A stretch of DNA of 64,000 bases, taken from positions 186,001 through 250,000 of the forward strand of contig CAWEPB010000008.1 in NCBI GenBank assembly GCA_963810815.1, written 5' to 3'. The notes beneath the pieces are model-generated. The model was given only the letters and a program-made list of their open reading frames with translations. It ran no database searches and had not been told where the DNA came from. The position numbers and the translations under genes are program-made. Below are positions 35,242-42,087 of this stretch, in pieces (within the stretch, counting starts at the first letter, position 1; the number at the start of each line of letters is the position of its first letter). The stretch comes from CAVQWT01 sp963810815 (lineage in GTDB: Bacteria; Pseudomonadota; Gammaproteobacteria; Burkholderiales; Casimicrobiaceae).

Positions 35242-38177
35242 AGGATCCGCAGCGAGATCATCCACTCGGTTCCCGCCTGGTGTCCGCCGACGAACCCCAC
35301 GGCGTAGCCCGCCGAGAGCGTCATCTCGTTCCAGTGCAGGATGCTGATGCGCAGGTCGACCTGGGCACCGACGTTCGAGTAGCTCTTGCTCGCTGCCGTG
35401 CCGCCCGGGTCGGCCCACAGCGCGGAGGCGAACACGGCCGGGCGCAGCCAGCCGAGGTGGAGGCCCGGGACGCCGACCGACTCGAAGCCCAGCGGCGGCA
35501 GGTTCCACTCGACCATCGGACGCACGAACGACTGCGCCCTCACCTCGTCGATCCCGAAGCCGGGCAGCGCGTAGGGCTCCCGGTACCGCTTCGCCGGTCC
35601 GCGGTCGACGTAGTTGTTGCCGAAGCCCCCGAAGTAGAAATTGGCGACCGGGTCGCCGGCGTCGCCGCTCGACGCCCCCGCGACCGTGCGCAACCAGATC
35701 GACGAGTGCCGCAGCGGCAGCGCCCAGCCATAGTCGAAGGTGCCGACCACCTGGCCGACCGTGGCGCCGTCGGCATTCCGGACCGCGGCCGCCCCCGACG
35801 CGAGGATTCCGCTCTCGTCGTCGACCGCGCCGCGCGAGCGGCGCGCGTCGGAGTAGCGGAGCGCCACTTCCGCGACCGCCAGCCGGTCGGACAGGGTCGG
35901 CACGTTCTGCGCCCACGGCAAGGTATCGATCCGGTCGTACCACGCGAGGTCGGTGCTCAGCGTGAGCTTGCGCGGCTCGTCGTAGATCAGCAGGTCGTCG
36001 TAACCGACGTTCGCGGCGAAGCCCTTGCGGCTGCGCTTGGTCGGCCCGAAGAGGTCGAAGAAGTCGGTGCGGTTCCAGGCGAGGTCGGCGCGCCAGCCGA
36101 GGTAACGCCAGTTCACCTCGGCGTGCGACCGCTCGTTGCCCGGAAGGTCGCGATCCGGAGTCCACGCCGCGGTGATGCCGAGGCGGGCGAATCCCAGCGG
36201 GTCCGCGAAGTTGAACCGGTAGCCGATCCCGACCGAGTCCCGGTACCCGGTCAGGATCGGAAAGGCGTTGTCGAGCGCGAGCTGTCGCGGTGGGTCGAAC
36301 GGACCCCGGCCGGTGATCAGTTTCTCCTCGTCGATGGACCGCGGGGGCTCCACCTGCCAGGTGGTGACGACGGGGTGGCGGGCCGCGAGCTCCGCGCCGA
36401 GGAAGCTGATCGCGCTCACGTCCTCGAGCGGGACGGGCTCGATGATCGCCGGAACGAAGCCCTTGCTGGTGAAGGTCAGCACCACCAGGCGCCCGTCGGC
36501 GAGCGGCACCGGGCGGAAGTATCCCGACTCCGCATTCGACACCGCCTCGATCTTGCCCGTGGCAACCTCGAAGCGGAAGATGTTCGACACGCCGGTGTAG
36601 TAGCTGCTGCCGTACAGGTACCTGCCGTCGCGCGAGAACACGAAGCTTTCCGGGACCGACTGCCCGAAGCGGAACTCGGCGACCGGCTTCACGTCGCCGG
36701 CGAGGACTCGCGCCAGCTCCCAGACGCGCAGGAACTGGTCGCCGTTGACCTCGCTCATCGACGCCGACAGGCGCCCGCCGTCCGGCGAGAGGTCGAGGTC
36801 GTAGGGCACGACGCCGTAGGGGAAGGTGTGGACGTCCTGCCACCGGTCGTACGGGTGGGGGATGCGCACCAGCGTCGCCAGGCCGTTCTCGTGGCGCACG
36901 CCCAGCAGCGACCGGTCGGCGGGGTTGAACACGATCTCGCCGATGCGGGCATCCTCGAGCAGCATGCGTTCCTCGCCGGTGCCGACGTCGACCGCCATCA
37001 GGTCCCGAAGGGCAAGGTTGTCGTTGGTGAAGAACGCGGTCCCGGTGGCGGGGTCGTAGGCGAAGGACGCGACCCGGAAGAGCATCGCGCGCTTGATGTC
37101 GGCGAGCCGCCGGACGCTTCCGTCCCGCGTGTTCACCGCGCCGACGTACTCGACCACGCCGGAGTAGCGAAACGCGCCGTACAGGACGCCGCTCGCTTCG
37201 TCGAAATGGATGCGCGAGATCGAGCCCATCGGAGCGGCCACAAGATCGCGATGCGGCGTGATCGGATGCATGCGCACCGCGTCGAGGTTCCGCTGCTGGA
37301 AGCCACGCTCGAAGGCGATCCAGTCCTGCCACGCCCGTTCGATCGGGAGACCGAAGACCTTGCGGAACTGGTCCGCATAGTGCCGCTCGCTGTCGTCGTC
37401 CCGCCGGATCCACGCGACCACCTGCTGCGGCGAGTACGCATACGCGAGCCAGGTGAAGAACCGCGTGCCGTACAGGTAGGCGTTCGCCCCGCCCTGGAAG
37501 TCGCCGGGCGCGCTGCCCGACTCGAGGCCCAGCGGATCGGGAAACGAGGCGCCGTCGCGCACCATCGCGCGGAACACCATCTCGTCGTAGCCGCCCTGCG
37601 CACGACCCAGGCCGCCGCCCATCCACGTCTCCATGAACACGGCGCTGCCCTCGATGTACCAGCGCGGCGCGACGAAGCGGGGCACCGTGAGGTAGCTGTA
37701 GAGCAGCGTCTCGGGATGCTCGGGTTGCGCCTGCACCTTGCCGTGGAAGAACCGGCGCCAGCGCCGGTCATCCTCGTTGGCGAGATCGCCCTGGACCACG
37801 TGGATCAGCTCGTGGTTCATCAGCGAGTAGAGCCGTTCGCTCGCCGGGTAGGTCTCGAACGCGTGGGATAGCGGTGCGACGTCGAAGATCAGCTTGTTGC
37901 GCGGCATCGACGTCGCCGAGGCCCCGCCGTAGTCGGCGAGGTCCTTGAGGAGGATCGTCACCGGCTCGGTCGGATCCCAGCCGAACATCCGACGCTGCCA
38001 CGCCAGCGAGCCGGTGAACGTGCGCACCGCGTGCGGCGTCAGGTACGCGAGCGGATCGAAGTAGACGAGGCGAAGGTCCTTCGTCTCCAGGTACGACATC
38101 CCGAGGGGGCTCGCTTCGTCCGCGACCGCCGGATTCGACATCAGCGCGAGCACCAGGCACGCCAAGCAGCCCCGCAT
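35238..38177 (-). CDS. Exported HExxH peptidase fused to a beta-propeller and an outer-membrane barrel
   Basis: The 979-residue product starts with a signal peptide (about 1–19). A gluzincin-like zinc peptidase domain follows, with HELIH at 122–126 and a likely third ligand in WYIEGSAVFMET (Glu176). Residues about 300–620 hold TolB/WD-like blades (LSPDGGRLSASMSEVNGDQ, FSRDGRYLYGSSYYTGVSN). The final 330 or so residues alternate polar and hydrophobic like a transmembrane beta-barrel (GYRDSVGIGYRFNFADPLG … WMISLRIL). A strong AGGAGGGG precedes the ATG; longer in-frame sequence upstream is an antisense reading of the repeat gene. Substrate unknown. It is coupled to the PrsW gene. Confidence 0.82.
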   Translation of the reverse strand: MRGCLACLVLALMSNPAVADEASPLGMSYLETKDLRLVYFDPLAYLTPHAVRTFTGSLAWQRRMFGWDPTEPVTILLKDLADYGGASATSMPRNKLIFDVAPLSHAFETYPASERLYSLMNHELIHVVQGDLANEDDRRWRRFFHGKVQAQPEHPETLLYSYLTVPRFVAPRWYIEGSAVFMETWMGGGLGRAQGGYDEMVFRAMVRDGASFPDPLGLESGSAPGDFQGGANAYLYGTRFFTWLAYAYSPQQVVAWIRRDDDSERHYADQFRKVFGLPIERAWQDWIAFERGFQQRNLDAVRMHPITPHRDLVAAPMGSISRIHFDEASGVLYGAFRYSGVVEYVGAVNTRDGSVRRLADIKRAMLFRVASFAYDPATGTAFFTNDNLALRDLMAVDVGTGEERMLLEDARIGEIVFNPADRSLLGVRHENGLATLVRIPHPYDRWQDVHTFPYGVVPYDLDLSPDGGRLSASMSEVNGDQFLRVWELARVLAGDVKPVAEFRFGQSVPESFVFSRDGRYLYGSSYYTGVSNIFRFEVATGKIEAVSNAESGYFRPVPLADGRLVVLTFTSKGFVPAIIEPVPLEDVSAISFLGAELAARHPVVTTWQVEPPRSIDEEKLITGRGPFDPPRQLALDNAFPILTGYRDSVGIGYRFNFADPLGFARLGITAAWTPDRDLPGNERSHAEVNWRYLGWRADLAWNRTDFFDLFGPTKRSRKGFAANVGYDDLLIYDEPRKLTLSTDLAWYDRIDTLPWAQNVPTLSDRLAVAEVALRYSDARRSRGAVDDESGILASGAAAVRNADGATVGQVVGTFDYGWALPLRHSSIWLRTVAGASSGDAGDPVANFYFGGFGNNYVDRGPAKRYREPYALPGFGIDEVRAQSFVRPMVEWNLPPLGFESVGVPGLHLGWLRPAVFASALWADPGGTAASKSYSNVGAQVDLRISILHWNEMTLSAGYAVGFVGGHQAGTEWMISLRIL

Positions 38178-38212
38178 CCTATCACCCCTCCTGTCGTCGC
38201 CTGCGCCGCCGT

Positions 38213-38242
38213 AGGATAGGGGATCGCCCGCCTCAAAAGCAA
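38213..38242 (-). promoter_or_regulatory. Possible promoter of the peptidase–PrsW pair
   Basis: On the minus strand TTGCTT (38237–38242) and TATCCT (38213–38218) stand 18 bases apart, just after the upstream terminator stem and 36 bases before the peptidase ATG. Each box matches four of six consensus positions, so the call is weak. Confidence 0.3.
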
Positions 38243-38267
38243 ACCGCCGGCTCGCAGGCCGGCGGTT
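38233..38267 (-). terminator. Intrinsic terminator after the repeat-protein gene
   Basis: A perfect 10-bp stem AACCGCCGGC/GCCGGCGGTT (38258–38267 with 38242–38251) and a 6-base loop is followed on the minus strand by TGCTTTTG. It separates the sigma-factor cluster from the peptidase–PrsW pair. Confidence 0.8.
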
Positions 38268-38292
38268 CGTCGTCGCGTCGATTGCTGGCAGC

Positions 38293-39078
38293 TTACCTGG
38301 CGGCGCCGTTGGCCGAGCTTCTGGCGGCGCTGTTGGCGGCGTTGTTGGCGGCGTTGTTGGCGGCGTTGTTGGCGGCACTGTTGGCGGCGTTGTTGGCGGC
38401 GTTGTTGGCGGCGTTGTTCGCGGCGTTGTTGGCGGCGTTGTTGGCGGCGTTGTTGGCGGCGTTGTTGGCGGCGTTGTTGGCGGCGTTGTTGGCGGCGCTG
38501 TTCGCTGCACTGTTGGCAGCGTTGTTGGCGGCACTGTTCGCGGCACTGTTCGCGGCGTTGTTGGCAGCGCTGTTGGCGGCGCTGTTGGCGGCGCTGTTCG
38601 CGGCGTTGTTGGCGGCGTTGTTGGCGGCGTTGTTGGCGGCGTTGTTCGCGGCGCTGTTGGCGGCGTTGTTCGCGGCGCTGTTGGCGGCGTTGTTGGCGGC
38701 GCTGTTGGCAGCGCTGTTGGCAGCGTTGTTCGCGGCGCTGTTGGCCGCACTGTTCGCTGCGCTGTTGGCGGCGCTGTTGGCCGCACTGTTCGCTGCGCTG
38801 TTGGCGGCACTATTCGCTGCGCTGTTCGCCGCGCCATCCACGCCCGTCTGCACCGTGGCGCCGGCCTTCGTCGCCGACTGGGTCCCGAGCTTGACGTCGC
38901 CGGACTCGATCTGGGGGGCCCGGTGACGCTGGGCCGGCATGATCGTCCCCGTCGCGTTCTCGCCGGTGCCGGGCATGTCGATCGCACTGACCCCGACTAC
39001 CGCCACGACTGCCGCGGCGATGCCGGCACCGATCCAGACTCCACGCTTTCCGAACAAACCGCTGGTGCCGTTGCTCAT
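38293..39078 (-). CDS. Membrane-anchored Ala-Ala-Asn-X repeat protein
   Basis: The 261-residue product starts MSNGTSGLFGKRGVWIGAG after a strong AGGGAGGA site. A single membrane helix (about 16–34) is followed by a short linker (RHRAPQIESGDVKLGTQ) and then 42 uninterrupted tetrapeptides AAN(S/N) at residues 83–250, ending SSANGAAR. If the N-terminus is cytoplasmic the repeats lie in the periplasm. An ECF-type promoter site sits about 94–121 bases upstream. I recall similar small proteins with a membrane helix and Ala/Asn-rich repeats beside sigma factors in other betaproteobacteria, but know no function. It is also in frame with the anti-sigma-like reading frame upstream, so a fused product is possible. 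Confidence 0.75.
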   Translation of the reverse strand: MSNGTSGLFGKRGVWIGAGIAAAVVAVVGVSAIDMPGTGENATGTIMPAQRHRAPQIESGDVKLGTQSATKAGATVQTGVDGAANSAANSAANSAANSAANSAANSAANSAANSAANNAANSAANSAANNAANSAANNAANSAANNAANNAANNAANNAANSAANSAANSAANNAANSAANSAANNAANSAANSAANNAANNAANNAANNAANNAANNAANNAANNAANNAANSAANNAANNAANNAANSAARSSANGAAR

Positions 39079-39441
39079 GTCGTTCCTCCCTCTGTGTGTT
39101 CCCGATCGGACGCCAGGGATCGCTGCGCTTGGCCGCGCGCCCGGACTCCGGGCCCCAGCTGGTACTTGCCTAACTACACGGGGCCCGGCGAAAAGTTGGT
39201 GCACGCGCCCCGCTCGACCCCGACGCGGTGGCAGCGCTGCCATCACCGCGTCGACCATTCCCGCCGGGGGGGACAACCGCGGCACTCCCTCCAGCGTCTC
39301 GAATACCCGGCGCAGTTCGTCATACCGGGCGCGCGCCGCCGGATCGGCGGCGACCAGCGCCTCGACGGCGCCGATTTCGTCTGCGGTCGCCTCGCCGTCG
39401 AGGACCGCGTGCATCAGGCGGATTTGTTCGGAGGTATCCAT
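38293..39441 (-). CDS. Anti-sigma-factor-like reading frame continuing into the repeat protein
   Basis: An open frame of 382 residues begins one base after the sigma stop with MDTSEQIRLMHAVLDGEA. Residues 1–70 (EQIRLMHAVLDGEATADEI … MVDAVMAALPP) resemble the short cytoplasmic anti-sigma domain of RseA-like proteins. Residues about 71–121 are Arg/Pro/Gly-rich, cover the second ECF promoter site and look non-coding. The frame then runs without a stop into the repeat protein, whose membrane helix would give an RseA-like layout. Either it is one long anti-sigma factor with a repeat tail, or a short anti-sigma gene whose stop has been lost or misread. The sequence cannot decide. Confidence 0.6.
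   Translation of the reverse strand: MDTSEQIRLMHAVLDGEATADEIGAVEALVAADPAARARYDELRRVFETLEGVPRLSPPAGMVDAVMAALPPRRGRAGRVHQLFAGPRVVRQVPAGARSPGARPSAAIPGVRSGTHRGRNDMSNGTSGLFGKRGVWIGAGIAAAVVAVVGVSAIDMPGTGENATGTIMPAQRHRAPQIESGDVKLGTQSATKAGATVQTGVDGAANSAANSAANSAANSAANSAANSAANSAANSAANNAANSAANSAANNAANSAANNAANSAANNAANNAANNAANNAANSAANSAANSAANNAANSAANSAANNAANSAANSAANNAANNAANNAANNAANNAANNAANNAANNAANNAANSAANNAANNAANNAANSAARSSANGAAR
38329..38832 (-). repeat. Forty-two 12-bp repeats encoding AAN(S/N)
   Basis: The coding strand is an unbroken run of 42 near-identical 12-base units of the type AACGCCGCCAAC, differing mainly at the codon for Ser or Asn and at a few wobble positions. There is no spacer. Such an array can expand and contract, and short reads assemble it poorly, so the copy number here may not be exact. 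Confidence 0.93.
39172..39199 (-). promoter_or_regulatory. ECF sigma-type promoter site 2 (repeat-protein gene)
   Basis: On the minus strand CCAACTTTTC (39190–39199) and CGTGTAGTT (39172–39180) enclose a 9-base spacer, giving 14 bases between CCAAC and CGTGT. The layout is identical to the site before the sigma gene at 39992–40019, differing at one base in the second box. It lies inside the anti-sigma-like reading frame, about 94 bases before the ATG of the repeat protein. Confidence 0.78.
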
Positions 39442-39442
39442 G

Positions 39443-39991
39443 TCAGCGGTCGGAGAGGTTCTTCAGCACATCGCGAAGACGGTGGCGCGCCTCGAACAGG
39501 CGCGATTTCACGGTCTTCTCGTCGAGGTCGAGAATCTGTCCGATCTCCTTGTAGCTGCACTCGGAAAAATGCCGCAGCACCAGCACGGTCCGATCATTGG
39601 TCGACATGCCCATCAGCGCCTGCCAGACCTGCCTTTTCACCTGCGATTCGCCGAACTGCTGTTCCGGACTGCCTGTCCGCTCGTCCGGCAGCTCGACCTC
39701 GTCGTCGAGAGGCTCGTCCCGGCCGTTGCGGCGCAGCATGTTGAGCGCCTCGTTGACCGCGATTCGATAGATCCAGCTGAAGAACCTGTACTGCGGGTCG
39801 AAGTCGTCCAGATGCTCGGCGACCTTGAGAAACACGTTCTGCGTGACGTCGCTCGCGTCCTCGGGCCTGCGCACTACCCAGTATGCCGCGTTGTAGATCG
39901 GCCGCTGGTAACGGACCACCAGTTCGGCGAAGGCCGCCTGATCGCCGCCTCGGTAGCGCACAACCAGCGCGATGTCGGGGTCATTGTCCAC
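39443..39991 (-). CDS. ECF-family RNA polymerase sigma factor (RpoE-like)
   Basis: The 182-residue product has a region-2 domain (LVVRYQRPIYNAAYWVVRR, DASDVTQNVFLKVAEHL) and a region-4 helix-turn-helix (SYKEIGQILDLDEKTVKSRL). The length and the lack of regions 1 and 3 mark an ECF sigma factor. The start appears to be a GTG at 39991; no ATG precedes the conserved DIALVVRYRGGD. The ECF-type -10 element ends at 39992, so transcription would begin at or within a few bases of the start codon and the message may be leaderless. It is followed after one base by the anti-sigma-like gene. Confidence 0.92.
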   Translation of the reverse strand: MDNDPDIALVVRYRGGDQAAFAELVVRYQRPIYNAAYWVVRRPEDASDVTQNVFLKVAEHLDDFDPQYRFFSWIYRIAVNEALNMLRRNGRDEPLDDEVELPDERTGSPEQQFGESQVKRQVWQALMGMSTNDRTVLVLRHFSECSYKEIGQILDLDEKTVKSRLFEARHRLRDVLKNLSDR

Positions 39992-40019
39992 AATTACACG
40001 CCGCCGTCGGAAAAGTTGG
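39992..40019 (-). promoter_or_regulatory. ECF sigma-type promoter site 1 (sigma gene autoregulation)
   Basis: On the minus strand CCAACTTTTC (40010–40019) and CGTGTAATT (39992–40000) are separated by 9 bases. ECF sigma factors commonly control themselves through an AAC-type -35 and a CGT-type -10. This and the matching site at 39172–39199 fit that scheme, which implies autoregulation. It lies in the 35-base gap after the STAS gene. Confidence 0.8.
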
Positions 40020-40026
40020 ACCCCAC

Positions 40027-40320
40027 CTACGGCGCCGGTTCGATCTCGAACAGCTGGTCGAAGCCGGAATAGAGGAATATGTCCCGGACGTGCCGGTTGA
40101 CCCCGGCAAGGCGCAGTTTTCCGCCCGACGCGAGCAGCCGCTTCTGCGTCTTGAGCAGCACGCCGAGCCCGGCGCTCGAAATGTAGTCGAGACGACTGCA
40201 GTCGAGCGTGACGGTCCCCGATACCCCGTCGAGCATCGCCTGCGCTGCCGCGGATTGGGCCGCATCGAGACGCCCCACCATCGACACGACCCCCGCGCCG
40301 CCCGGCTCAATGGTCAGCAT
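40027..40320 (-). CDS. STAS-domain anti-sigma-factor antagonist
   Basis: The 97-residue product is a lone STAS domain of the RsbV/SpoIIAA type. The phosphorylatable serine lies in LDYISSAGLGVLL (Ser48 or Ser49). In known systems the unphosphorylated form binds a kinase/anti-sigma partner, and a PP2C phosphatase resets it. It lies 18 bases after the GAF–PP2C–HATPase gene and immediately before the ECF sigma promoter, so it is probably co-transcribed with the phosphatase. Confidence 0.9.
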   Translation of the reverse strand: MLTIEPGGAGVVSMVGRLDAAQSAAAQAMLDGVSGTVTLDCSRLDYISSAGLGVLLKTQKRLLASGGKLRLAGVNRHVRDIFLYSGFDQLFEIEPAP

Positions 40321-40338
40321 TTGCTCCCCCGAATTCGG

Positions 40339-42033
40339 CTACCCGGACCGTGCGTCCGGATCCAGCTTGCGAAACACGACCCGGCTTTGCCGCAGCGGTT
40401 CCGAGTACGCGTACTCGACGGAATCCACGACCCGCCGCAGCAGGTGCAGCCCCAGCCCCCCCGGCTCGCGCCGGTCGATCGGCAGCGAGACGTCGACGTC
40501 CGGCGCCCGCGTGACGTCGAACGGCTCGACCCCATGGTCGGTCAGCGCCACCTCGACCCCGCCGGGGATGCGCGCAACGTCGATCCGGACCCGGGCGCCG
40601 CTCCGGCCGCCGTATTTAACCATGTTGGTGAACAGCTCCTCCACGGCAAAATCGACGGCCGGCAGCAGCTTGCGATCCACGCCCTGCCGGCCGAAGGCAT
40701 CGGCGGTGAACGCGACGATGTCCCGGAGGGCGTCGACGCGGCGGTCGAAATGCCGGTAGTCGGTCGCGGTCGTCGCCTCGCGCTTGATCAGCACCATGGT
40801 GACGTCGTCCTGCTGCGGGACGTCGGGCGCGAACGCCAGCAGCCCGGCTTCGAGGGTCGCCGCCAGCTCGACCATCGGCTTCGCCGCGTTGGCCGCGACG
40901 ACCGCCTCGACCCGGTCGTCGCCGAACTCGGCGTGATGCGCATCCTGGTATTCGTAGACGCCATCCGACAGCAGGACCAGGATATCGCCCGGCTGCAGGT
41001 CGAGGCTGGCGCCGGAACGGAGCGTTTGGAGGGGCATCGCGCCCAGCGGCAGGCTGGTCGGTCCGTGGCGCGTGCACGACCCGTCGGCGGCGTGGAAATG
41101 CAGGATCGGCCCCTGGCCACCGCTGTGGAACTGCACGCGGTGCGAGTCCGCATCCAGCACGCCGACGAATGCGGTGACGAAGCGGTCGGAGGGCAGCGTC
41201 TCGGCCAGCTGGTTGTTGACCTGGATGAACGAGGTCTGGAGATCGGCGTTCAGCCGGAACGCCATTCGGAGCATCGCCTGCATCTGGGTGACCGCCAGCG
41301 CCGGGGCGATGCCATGGCCCGCGGCGTCCGCCAGCACCACGAGCAGGCCGCGGTCGACGGGCTGCAGGTCGAAGGTGTCGCCGCCGGTCAGCTCGGCGGG
41401 CCGCGACACGCCGAAGACGTCGTAACCCGGGAGCGAAGGCATCAGCGCCGGCAGCGTGCTCATCTGCACCACCCGCGCCAGCTCGAGCTCGTGGCGCAGC
41501 CGCTCGCCCTCCAGCAGCGCCTCGGTCATGCGGACGCGCTGCAGGGCCACCGCGCACTGCGCCGCGAGTGCGATGGCGAGGGCCTCGTCGTCGTCGTCGA
41601 AGACGCCCCCCGCCTTGTTCAGCACCTGCATGACGCCGACGAGCGCATCGTGGTGGTCCACCAGCGGCAGGGTCAGCGTGCAGCGGGTGCGGTACCCGGT
41701 TTCGCGGTCGACACGCGGGTCGAACCTCGGGTCGGCGTAGCAGTCGGGCACGTTGATGATTTCCCGGCTGCGGGCGCAGGCTCCGACCAGCCCCGCCGAC
41801 GCCGGAACCCGGACGGCCGGGGTGCCGGTCGCCACTTCCAGGACCAGTTCATCCCGGGTGGCGTCGTAGAGCCAGACCGAGCCGCGATCGGCCGCGAGCA
41901 CCTGCTTCGCGGCGGCCACCACTTCCGCGAGCATCGTCATCAGGTCGAACGGCGACGCAAGCGCTCTCGTGACATCGAGGATGGCCTCGAGATCGCCGAC
42001 CGAAAGGGGGCGCTGGCGCGTGCGCGCACTCAT
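40339..42033 (-). CDS. GAF–PP2C(SpoIIE)–HATPase regulator, RsbU/RsbW-like
   Basis: The 564-residue soluble protein has three parts. A GAF sensor domain (about 15–170) includes WLYDATRDELVLEVATG. A SpoIIE/RsbU-type PP2C phosphatase (about 195–415) has the metal aspartates in LTGGDTFDLQ, VLADAAGHGIAPAL, LLSDGVYEYQD and QQDDVTMVLI. An RsbW-like HATPase domain (about 425–560) has N-box DFAVEELFTNMVKYGG and G-box PGGLGLHLLRRVV. One chain may therefore both dephosphorylate and phosphorylate the adjacent STAS protein. The signal sensed by the GAF domain is unknown. It heads the sigma-factor cluster. Confidence 0.92.
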   Translation of the reverse strand: MSARTRQRPLSVGDLEAILDVTRALASPFDLMTMLAEVVAAAKQVLAADRGSVWLYDATRDELVLEVATGTPAVRVPASAGLVGACARSREIINVPDCYADPRFDPRVDRETGYRTRCTLTLPLVDHHDALVGVMQVLNKAGGVFDDDDEALAIALAAQCAVALQRVRMTEALLEGERLRHELELARVVQMSTLPALMPSLPGYDVFGVSRPAELTGGDTFDLQPVDRGLLVVLADAAGHGIAPALAVTQMQAMLRMAFRLNADLQTSFIQVNNQLAETLPSDRFVTAFVGVLDADSHRVQFHSGGQGPILHFHAADGSCTRHGPTSLPLGAMPLQTLRSGASLDLQPGDILVLLSDGVYEYQDAHHAEFGDDRVEAVVAANAAKPMVELAATLEAGLLAFAPDVPQQDDVTMVLIKREATTATDYRHFDRRVDALRDIVAFTADAFGRQGVDRKLLPAVDFAVEELFTNMVKYGGRSGARVRIDVARIPGGVEVALTDHGVEPFDVTRAPDVDVSLPIDRREPGGLGLHLLRRVVDSVEYAYSEPLRQSRVVFRKLDPDARSG

Positions 42034-42087
42034 CGAGCGCGAATGTAACAGAGCCCGGGCGGGAAGCGCGGCGCGCGCGGACGCGCA

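Noticed and set aside
38175..38217. Inverted repeat ATCCTA/TAGGAT around the start of the peptidase gene
   Set aside because: Only 6 bp with a loop of about 30 bases; too weak to claim sequestering of the start codon.
38329..38832. Possible CRISPR array
   Set aside because: The units are contiguous 12-mers in frame with no spacers and no cas genes nearby. The 11-bp array at 33337–33391 fails for the same reason.
38282..38926. Plus-strand open frame of Leu/Ala repeats opposite the AAN repeat gene
   Set aside because: It is a by-product of the 12-bp repeat, has no ribosome-binding site or family match, and the minus-strand frame has a promoter and start signal.
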